The notes below the pieces were generated by a model. It saw only the letters and a list, made by a program, of their open reading frames with translations. It was not told where the DNA came from and ran no database searches. A stretch of 64,000 nucleotides of DNA from Cyanophora paradoxa (taxonomy: Eukaryota; Glaucocystophyceae; Cyanophorales; Cyanophoraceae), in contig QPMI01000088.1 of the NCBI GenBank assembly GCA_004431415.1, positions 62,001-126,000 on the forward strand. Reading direction: 5' to 3'. Positions 47,181 to 55,078 of this stretch are shown here, one piece after another. The translations under genes were made by a program, and so were the position numbers. Position 1 is the first letter of the stretch. Every line of letters begins with the position of its first letter.

Positions 47181-47657
47181 TTGTCTGTTAGCAATTGTCT
47201 AGTTGTCTGTAGTCGCCGCAGCCGTGGGCCCAGCCCACCAGCGAGCTGGCCGGCCGGGCCCTGCATGGCCCCCTAAGGAGAGCGCCTCCCCACAGACACT
47301 GGCATCACGTCTAGAGGCGGCGGGTGGTTGTCTCGGGGCGGAGGCGGGAGACCCTACGCTAGTTGTCTGTAGCAATTTGAACCAATATTTCCTGAAAAGC
47401 CTTGAAGTGAGATTATCCTCGAGGTGGCCCAGTGGCACTGCGGCAAACTTGGTGACGTCGACCTAATCGATGTATACGTAGTAATCGCAATCCGATGATC
47501 GAAGACGCCCAACCTAGCTTCGTCGACATCCAACCCCTAATCGTAATCGCAATCATTGAATTAAAGCCTTGAAGACGTCCAACCTACCAGGGCAAGGCGT
47601 GGATCATACGGCCCAGGGGAGGCGCGGGGGTACAAGGCGTCTGTTCTTTCGGCCCAA
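47181..47657. other. Intergenic region with short repeats
   Basis: About 475 bp. Contains TAGTTGTCTGT words repeated at 47176-47210 and 47358, plus paired TAATCGCAATC (about 47480 and 47545) and GAAGACG(C/T)CCAACCT (about 47502 and 47572) words. No gene. Confidence 0.6.
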
Positions 47658-48660
47658 TTGCAAACCATGCAGTTCGTCGCCGGCGCCGCGGCGCCGGTTG
47701 CGCGGGCGCGTCGGTCAGACTTCCTAGGAGTCTCTGCACGCACGCTGACGTGCCCATCCGCCGTCCGTGCACGGCGGACGCCTCGAGCTCAGTCGCCTAT
47801 CATGGCGAGCTCGAGCTCGAGCTCGGATTCAGGCAAGAAGTCGGTCCTGTTCGTGTGTCTCGGCAATATCTGCAGATCTCCAGCCGTGCGTCTTCTATGC
47901 GATGCCTATGGACGCAGAGCCGGAACGTCCGCCCGCCGCGGCGCGGCACTGAACTGTCATTATTTGTTTTTTGCAGGCGGAGGCGACATTCAAGCACTAC
48001 ATCAGCGAGGCCGGTCTGGCCGATAAGTTCGAAATGGACAGGTGCAGATGCGACCTATAAAGAGCGGCCTGAGAAGCACCACTCGGCAATTTAGTTAGAG
48101 CAATACATCTGGCTAACACTAGTCGCAGTTGCGGCATCGGATGTGAGATGGAGGGGCATGTTGGCGACCCGCCCGATCGGTGAAATCAGCCCACGCATGC
48201 CAAGGACCCATCGGATCTGACTTATGCACTCCCTTGCAGCCGGATGCGAGCTGTTGCTCGAGAACGGGGTATCCCACTGGACGGCAGGGCGCGGCAATTT
48301 GTTCCTGCTGACTTCGAAAAGTTCGATGTAAGTTTGGCTGCATTGCCTGCATCCACTCTTAAGTTTTGTGGTGCAGCTCATCCTCTGCGCTGATGCTGGC
48401 AATAAACGTGGTGTGATGTCAATGGACCGAATGAATCAGTATGAAAACAAAGTCAAGGTGCTTCTTCCTTACCCTTTTTTATGATATCTGATTGGCAAGA
48501 ATTCTGATTCACTGTGCAGATGATGACCGAGTTCGTGACAGACAAGCAGAAATTCCCTGACGCATCTGTGCCGGACCCATATTACCAGGGCAACTTTTCT
48601 TATGTGTTTGACCTGCTTACAAACATGAGCCAGGGGCTCCTCGAATCCCTTTCGGATTGA
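47658..48660 (+). CDS. Low-molecular-weight protein tyrosine phosphatase with transit-like extension
   Basis: ATG at 47658 gives MQFVAGAAAPVARARRSDFL and a basic extension before MASSSSSSDSGKKSVLFVCL. The catalytic loop is CLGNICRS, the C(X)5R(S/T) signature of LMW-PTPs. Exons then give EATFKHYISEAGLADKFEMD, a GDPPDRRMRAVARERGI-type block, FVPADFEKFDLILCADAGNK, QYENKVKMMTEFV and DASVPDPYYQGNFSYVFDLL. DPYY supplies the general-acid Asp and the adjacent Tyr pair. Stop 48658-48660. Catalytic residues are all present. The Phe at position 3 and the Arg-rich leader suggest import into a glaucophyte-type plastid (inference); a downstream in-frame Met could make a cytosolic form. Confidence 0.88.
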
Positions 48661-48822
48661 TTGCAGTCATTCCTGAAGCATTCAATTAAACAGACAATAA
48701 CCTGCCGCAGTGCCAGACTGATTGTGAGAGCAACTGTTCATTACCGCTCCTTTTATTGTGAATGTTAACTTGTGAAGGCAACCAGCTAAATTTCCCTATC
48801 TACTATTAACAGGATGAAACAT

Positions 48823-49809
48823 CTACACGCTCTGCTCCATAGATGCTGTGGTGGCTGCTGCTTGTGCGGCCAACGCCTTCGTTGAGGGTGGGGGCCCGTC
48901 TCGCCGCGACTTCGTTTTTGCAGGCACATCCTGGAAGCGACCCATCTTCCACAGGGTTGATGCGTCCTGTAGTTAAACTGATGAGCGCCATACTCACAGA
49001 GGGGCGCTGCCAGTGCTCACCGGAATCTGGTTCTGCTGCTCGGTGTGGATCATATGGCCCAAGGAGGCCCGGGTGTGCATGACGGGAATCTTCTGCTTGC
49101 TAACGCTGGCAGCGCTCGCTGAAGCCTCCGCCGCCGCGTTGAATTCAGCGGCGAACTCGTTCTTTATCAGCTTCTCTAAGGGCTGCGGCAGGGGTCAGCG
49201 CCTCGGCGAGCAGAAGGTGGGAACCACAAGCCACTCACAGTCGATGGCCGGCCGGGCTTTCCATATGTGTGAATAGGATCGTGGTTGCTGGGGAGAGAGG
49301 ACGGGGTCGCGGATGTGTTCTTGCCTGCGGGTGCTGGTGTCAGCAAAGAACGTTAGCTAGAGCGCTGGGGGGGTGGTAACCTGTCTTCAAGCGTGCGTCG
49401 TGGGTCAGACGGAACTCCTGCTGCTGCTTGGCAGTGACATAGCCCTTGCGGATGCTCGCGTAATTGAGCGCCTTGAAGTCACGGCCAGGGAGGGCGTCTG
49501 GATTCGGTTTGTGCTCCACCCACTGGCTAACGAGCGCACCCGCTGTGACAAGGACATCAGCTCGACCTGCAGCGCGGCGCGCCACGCCCGGGGCACGGCG
49601 AAGGCGCACCGCCCTCTGGATCACCCGGCAGCTTCTTGCCGAATGTGAAGCCGGGGTCTTCCGGCAGGTCGTATGTTGTCTGTCTAGTTCTTCCGAGCTC
49701 TGGCCGCACCAGCAGCATGTTCTGCGCACGGAGAGGGCGTCGGCTGCAGCGCACTATGCGCGGGTCGGCTGCCGCGCACGATGGGGTGATTCGGAGCTCC
49801 GCGCGACAT
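48823..49809 (-). CDS. CFAP77-like axonemal protein
   Basis: ATG at 49809 gives MSRGAPNHPI; an intron (GTGCGCGG...TGCGCAG) follows, then NMLLVRPELGRTRQTTYDLP and PGFTFGKKLPGDPEG. Next exons: VLVTAGALVSQWVEHKPNPD, RDFKALNYASIRKGYVTAKQ with EFRLTHDARLKTG, a short THDPIHTYGKPGRPS-type exon, KLIKNEFAAEFNAAAEA with MHTRASLGHMIHTEQQ, and STLWKMGRFQDVPAKTKSRR. It ends TTASMEQSV, stop 48823-48825. The pattern 'LLVRPELG..TYDLP...F.FG', 'RDF.ALN..SI..G.VTA' and 'THD.RLK' resembles CFAP77, a microtubule inner protein of ciliary doublets. That is from memory and needs a profile search. About 190 residues. Convergent with LMW-PTP, 162 bp between stops. Confidence 0.6.
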
Positions 49810-50014
49810 CGTGCCTGTGCCCAGAGCCTGGCCCCGCTTTGCTCGTTCTGCCTGACTGCTTGGCCGGGTTCTTGGAATAGCAGTCGTTGATTCCGTACCC
49901 CAAATATGGTTCTTCCCCCCAGATCAAATTCGACGCTGAGCTCGAGCTGCGCCGCTGCTAGCTGCACGCTCGAGCTCCATATGCATCAAATTTGCGAAGG
50001 CTGGCCGGGCTGAA

Positions 50015-50380
50015 GCGGGAGAGCGCGGGCAAGAGCGCCCAACGCAAAAGAGGCCCCGGGGACAAAAGCGCCACTGCCGGGAATTGAACCCGGGTCACCT
50101 GCGTGACAGGCAGGTATACTGACCGCTATACTACAGCGACGGTTGGAGGATCGGATCCACCCGAGGAACCGTGTCAGCTAAGATCCCTCTGCACGTTTGA
50201 GCTCAGGTGCAGCTGCGATCGGGCGCTGCAGGCGGCGAGCGGCGAGCGGCGGCAGTCCTTCGGGAAGCGCTCTCACTCGGCAGGTGGAAGCGGAGCGAAG
50301 CGCGGCACCGCGGGAGCACGAGCGCGGGGTCAGCGCAGGCGAACGCGAGCGCGGCACTCGAGCAGCTTCTCGAGCTTGGC
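50015..50380 (-). repeat. Duplicated tRNA-Asp cassette, copy B (inverted)
   Basis: Reverse complement aligns with 10412-10775 across tRNA, about 55 bp of 3' flank and about 240 bp of 5' flank. See copy A. Confidence 0.85.
50069..50140 (-). tRNA. tRNA-Asp (GTC), second copy
   Basis: 72 nt, identical to the tRNA at 10648-10719. Same acceptor, D, anticodon (GTC) and T arms. On the minus strand it is followed by only four T (50064-50067 as AAAA on +), a weaker pol III terminator than that of copy A. Confidence 0.97.
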
Positions 50381-50490
50381 TTTCAAGCTACAGCTCCTTC
50401 GGGGTTCCGCGAGGGCTCCGTGCGCGCTGCGATCGAGCGCTGCAGGCGGCGGCGAGCGGCAAACGCCTTCAAGAAGCGCGCTCCGGAGCA
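50208..50490. repeat. Imperfect local direct repeat
   Basis: The block CTGCGATCGGGCGCTGCAGGC...GAAGCGC (50208-50275) recurs as CTGCGATCGAGCGCTGCAGGC...GAAGCGC at about 50428-50490, with small indels. So part of the cassette is itself duplicated locally. Confidence 0.7.
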
Positions 50491-50579
50491 CTGGGGCCAG
50501 ACTGTCCCGCAGTCCTGCTGGTATCCAAATGCTTGCTTGGCTCGCTACGATCGCATCTTCGTGTCAGCCTGCGGAAGCC

Positions 50580-51729
50580 ATGTCCTCAGGCTCAGCATAT
50601 GCATCGGCCACAGCTGACCGCTCCAAGGCTGCCCCCGCCGCATACGCACCCACCTTCGAGGCGGAGGACTCGCGCGCAACAGCGGCGGTCAAGTCACGGC
50701 TGCCCCAGCCCGGCCCACTTCCCCTCGCGGCCAGAGGGTCGCCGCCCCCCGCGAACGCCGCCCACGAGGAGTGGCTGCGGCTGGAAGAGCGTCTCTCCAG
50801 CTACGGCCTCCGTGAGCGTAAGATCGATGGTGCGCCGAGCACCCGTGCTCAGCGGCTGCTGCGGCGATGCGGCTACAACCCTCACGCTGTGCATGTGCCG
50901 CCGCCTGCAGGGGACGGCAACTGCCAGTTTAGGGCCTTCAGTGACTCGCTGTACGGCACCCCGAGCCACCACGACAACCTCCGCATGCTGGCCGTCTCCC
51001 ACATCCGCAGCAACAGAGGTACGCGACGGCCCCTGCTCTTGAATTTAGAATCTGCAGGCTAGCGCACCGATCGGGAATGCCCCCCACCTCCTGCTTCCTT
51101 CGAATTCGGCCACCTCGCCGCTCGTTTCCCTTCCTGACGCGCCCCTTCGCCCAGCGCTCTTCGAGGCATTCCTGCCGGAGCCCTTCGAGGAGTGGGCACT
51201 CCCCGGGCCCCACTGGGCCAGAAGTTATACTACGCGAGACCCTTACCCTGGCGGCACAGGTACTGCACGAAGATGCTCAAGCTGGGCACCTGGGGCGACG
51301 CATGTACCCTGAAGGCCCTGAGCGACTACTTCGGGTGCAGCTGGCCTTGCCCCCTCCCCCCCTCCCCCACCCCCCGCACACACACACACCCCTTCCTCCT
51401 CCCCTGTTCGCCTGACGTTCCCTCTTCCTGCCGGCGCAGCTGCGAGGTGAACCTCATCACGTCGTACCCCACGAACTGGTTCCTGCGGGTGCGACGGCAC
51501 ATGCCGCCCCTCCCGCCCGCCGCTGACGGTCTCGCTCGCCTGGCGAGCAGGTGCTTCCGGAGGCGAAAAAGACGAACAAGGAGGTCTGGCTGTGCTTCCA
51601 CGCGGAGGTGCGCACGCACACATTTTCTCGGCCTTCTCGCCTCCCGGTACCCCTCGGACCGAGCTCCCGGGGGCGCAGGTGCACTACCAGTCCCTGGAGA
51701 TCGCGTTCCCTATCTTCTCGGACCGATAG
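50580..51729 (+). CDS. OTU-family cysteine protease (deubiquitinase)
   Basis: Start at 50580 (MSSGSAYASATADRSKAAPA). A low-complexity N-terminus is followed by WLRLEERLSSYGLRERKIDG and the catalytic block GDGNCQFRAFSDSLYGTPSH, which holds the OTU Asp and nucleophile Cys. Later exons give SHIRSNR, YCTKMLKLGTWGDACTLKAL, CEVNLITSYPTNWFLRV, LPEAKKTNKEVWLCFHAE and VHYQSLEIAFPIFSDR, stop 51727-51729. The His of 'HAEVHYQS' is the expected catalytic His. The domain order matches plant and fungal OTU proteases that act on ubiquitin chains. Introns are C-rich, with one containing a CA-dinucleotide run (about 51377-51388). Confidence 0.85.
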
Positions 51730-52261
51730 CCGGCCCTGGGCCACCCGCCGCCTTCCCTCGAGCTACCCTCCCGGAGTCCCCCTCCAAAGCTATCGCTCCT
51801 CCCGTCCCTCCGTCCCTCTGAACTCCCCCATTTCCTCCCTCGCTCTTGTGTTCATGCTGTGTCTTCAAGTCTGCACGCGCCACGCTTTTCGAACTCAATA
51901 AGCAAGCTCCGCGCGCGCTCCCGGAGTCGACGTCGACGTCCGCTCTGCTTAGCATATAGCTAGTAGCTGACTCAGTGAAGGCGCGCAGTGGCGTGCGAGC
52001 AGCGCCGAGCTCGAGCACTATACATGTATACGTACATGTTCACGTCAGCCGCAGTAAGACCGGGCACGCAAGCCCCTCGGAGTCCCCCTCCGCTCCATCT
52101 GTTCGCACTAGCTCGCTTCTCCCACCGCTCTCCGAGGCTCCTCCTCCGGGCCTCGCAGACCTGGCCATCCTCCGCGCGAGGCGGGAGGCTACCCCCGGCT
52201 CCCCCGCCAGGCGGCCCGGGGGCAGCTACGCGCGTGCTCATGTACAGGGGGCCGGGGGGCG
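51730..52261. other. Convergent intergenic spacer
   Basis: About 530 bp between the OTU stop and the facing DRC4 stop. C/T-rich then mixed sequence, with TATAGCTAGTAGC near 51956-51968 and ACATGTATACGTACATGT at 52022-52039 (palindrome-like). No gene seen. Confidence 0.5.
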
Positions 52262-53914
52262 CTACTTGAGGTGGAGGGGTTTCTTGCGCTGGGCGACGAG
52301 GGTGTCGCCGGGGGTGGCGACGAGGCCGGCCGGCCCGACGCTCGTCTCGGTGAGCAGCGGCTTGAAGCCGAGCTCCTCCACGGGGATGCCGAACTCCCGC
52401 AGCTTCGACTCGTACACCCGGATGACGTCGTTGTGCGCCTGCGGCCCCGTCGGCCGCCGCCCCGCAGCGCGCCGGCAGCGCGGGGGAGGGGCACGGCAAA
52501 GCGGGGCGGACCTTGGAGAGGCGGGCGACCTCGTACTGGAGGTCCTTGATGGCCGTGTTCTTCGCCTCCAGCACGTCGTCCAGCTTCTTCGTCACCCGCT
52601 GCAGGTCCGCCGGGTTCAGGTTCGACGCCGCCAGCACCTCCGACAGCTGCGCCTCCTTCTTCTCGAACGCGTCGTTCAGCGCCTCCAGCTTCTTCTCCAG
52701 CAGCAGGTTCCTGAACCCCGCCTGCGCCCCCCCGCGTCAGCCGCGCCGCCCGCGACCGCCCGCGCCCCCCTTGCCCGGCCGGCGCGCCTTCTGCTGGACG
52801 TCGTATATCGTCGACTCGAACTTGTCGTACAGCTCGTCCCGCTCCTTCTGGACCTGCGCGGGCCGGCGGCGCCTCAGCGAGCCGCGCGGGGCGAGCGGCG
52901 GGCGCCCCCCGCGCGGCGCGCCTGCGCGAATCGCTGCTCGAGGATCTCGTGCTCCCACTGGAGCGCCTTGTGCTGGCCCTCCATCTGCAGGAGCCGCGCC
53001 TTCGCGTTCTGCAGCGACATCTTGTCCTGCGCCGCCCGTCAGCGCCGGGCAGCGCCGTGCGCCGCGGGCCGCGCGGGGGCGCGGGGGGGCGCGCCTTCTG
53101 GTAGTTGTGCAGCTCGTGCCTGAGCTGGTCCACCTCCTTCAGGGCGTGCGCGAGCGGCTCCGAGAGCTTCTTGTTCTCCTGCGGGGCGCGTCAGCCCGCG
53201 CCGCCCTCCCGCCCGCGCGCCGCCGCCCCCGCCCCCGCCCCAGCTCGCCTGTGCGATCTCGAACATGAGCTTCTCGTTCTGCGCCTCCTTCTTCTTCATC
53301 TCCGCCACCTCCTCCTGCGCGCCCGCTCAGCCGGGCGCGCGTGCGGGGCGGGGGCGGGGGCGCGGCGCGCCTTGAGGGACTTGATGAGATCGAGGTTGTT
53401 GTGCGTGATGTCGTTGTAGTAGTTCTTGATCTGGGGGGGAGGCGGTGAGTGGCCGTCCCCCGGCGGGCCGCCCCTCCGCCCTTCGGCCGCCCCCCTCCCC
53501 CTCTCCCCAGCCCCGCAACCCCCGCGCACCTCGCCGAAGGCCTTCTCGTGCTTCTTCATGAGCTCGTTGATGTGCGTGTTCTTGCGCTCCTCGATCTCGT
53601 GGATCTGCCGGCCGCCCCGCCGCGTCACGAGCCCCGAGCGAGAGGCCCCGCGGGGCCAGCGGGGAGCGGGGGGCCGGCGGACGCGCCTCGTTCTTGCGCC
53701 GCAGCTCAAGCTCGTCGCGCAGCATCTTCATCTTCTTCTCGTACTTCTGCTGCAGCTCCTGCTCCCCGGGGCCCGCCCCGCGTCAGGGTCCCGCCCGCGC
53801 CCGCCCCGCCAACGCCCTCGGACCTTGGCCGTCCGCTCGAACTCTTGCCGCAGCTTTGTTATGTTCTTGTCGTGCTCCTGCGGGGCGCGAGGGGCCGCCC
53901 GGGTCGGCGCCCGC

Positions 53915-53950
<36 letters not shown>

Positions 53951-54848
53951 ACGAGCTTAAGCGTCTTCACGTAGTCCTCGTGCGCGAGCTCCTGCTCCTT
54001 CAGCTCCATCCGCAGCGTCCGCTTGTCCTTCTTCAGCTCGCCTTCTCTTGCCCTGCGGCGAGGGCGCTCGGCCGGCGGGCGGCGCGCGGCGGCCGGCGGG
54101 CCCGGTGCGAACCTGAACTCGTCCTGTAATAGCTTGATCGCAGTCTCGCCGTCCGCCTTCAGCACCGTCACGTTGTTGTTGTGCTCGTACAGCAGATGCT
54201 TGACTTTTTGCTTGTACACCTGCGGGGCGCGGCGGCACGGGTCAGGCCCCTGCGCTGCGCGCGAGAAGCGTGCACTCCGCTCTGCCGGTGCGCAGCAGGC
54301 CGCGGGGCGGGCGGGGACGCGGAGCTCGCCTTGATCTCAACCTGGTGCCGCTCCTCCATCTCCTCCATCTCGCGGTCCTTGTTCCGCAGCTCTGCCTTCT
54401 TGTCCTCCAGCTCCTTCTTAGTGATCTCCCAGAAGGTGTTGATCTTGTCCTGCGCGGCAGCGGCGCGGCGGGGCGCCGAGCGTTGGTGCGTGGGGTTGCA
54501 GCGGCCGGGCTGGCGCGCACTCGTTCTAGCTGGAAGTAGTTGCGCTCTGCCTGTTCCTTGATGAGCTCCTCTGTGAGAGTGCTGATCCGCTGCTGCAGCT
54601 CCTCCGGAGACACCATCTGTTCGCCATCTCCTGTCTTGGACGCTGCTGACCCGGGCTTCTTGCCCTTGTCGCCTCCCTTCTTCTTTGCTCCGCCCTTGCT
54701 CTTCTTCGGCGGCTGCACACGCGGCAAGGCGTCAGCCAGTGCGTCGGGTCGGCCGAAGCCCAGACCAGCTCACAGGCCCCGCCGAGCCCCCGACGGCCCC
54801 AGCCCTCTAGATGCTATCCCCGCGTCTGGTCCGGGCGCCCCGCACCAT
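52262..54848 (-). CDS. DRC4: Dynein regulatory complex subunit 4 (GAS8/DRC4)
   Basis: The ATG at 54846-54848 is followed directly by an intron; the second exon starts [20 protein letters not shown]. Exons match DRC4/GAS8, as I remember it, from end to end: [183 protein letters not shown] and [20 protein letters not shown], ending QRKKPLHLK with stop 52262-52264. A coiled coil throughout, about 470 residues as expected. It is part of the nexin link between axonemal doublets, so the organism builds motile flagella. Fourteen introns, seven with GC donors (54329, 53686, 53370, 53248, 53094, 52921, 52787). Confidence 0.96.
53916..53948. repeat. (GGC)11 microsatellite in DRC4 intron
   Basis: Eleven GGC units (GCC on the gene strand) at the 5' end of the intron between the VKTLKL and EHDKNITK exons. 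Confidence 0.95.
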
Positions 54849-55078
54849 CGCTGCCGCTCGAGCTGGATGTGCACTCCAAAAAGCCGATTGGGGTACGCCT
54901 GCGTCGGACGCCCGGGTACCATTCGTTCGTGCGGATCCGCAGCGCTATCAACCGGGGCGGCGAGCCGCGGCCAGGGCCGTGAGGTGCGATAGCTCTTTAC
55001 GAACGCGGGGAGGTTTCTTCCGACCGTAACGTCCGCCGCCGCGCCTCCAGGTCGTTGTCCGGCACATCCGGTTTCGCC
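54849..55078. promoter_or_regulatory. Divergent promoter interval DRC4 / LysM-M23 gene
   Basis: 230 bp between start codons at 54848 (-) and 55079 (+). Both promoters must lie in or overlap this interval. No TATA box or TAGCTA motif is evident. Confidence 0.5.
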
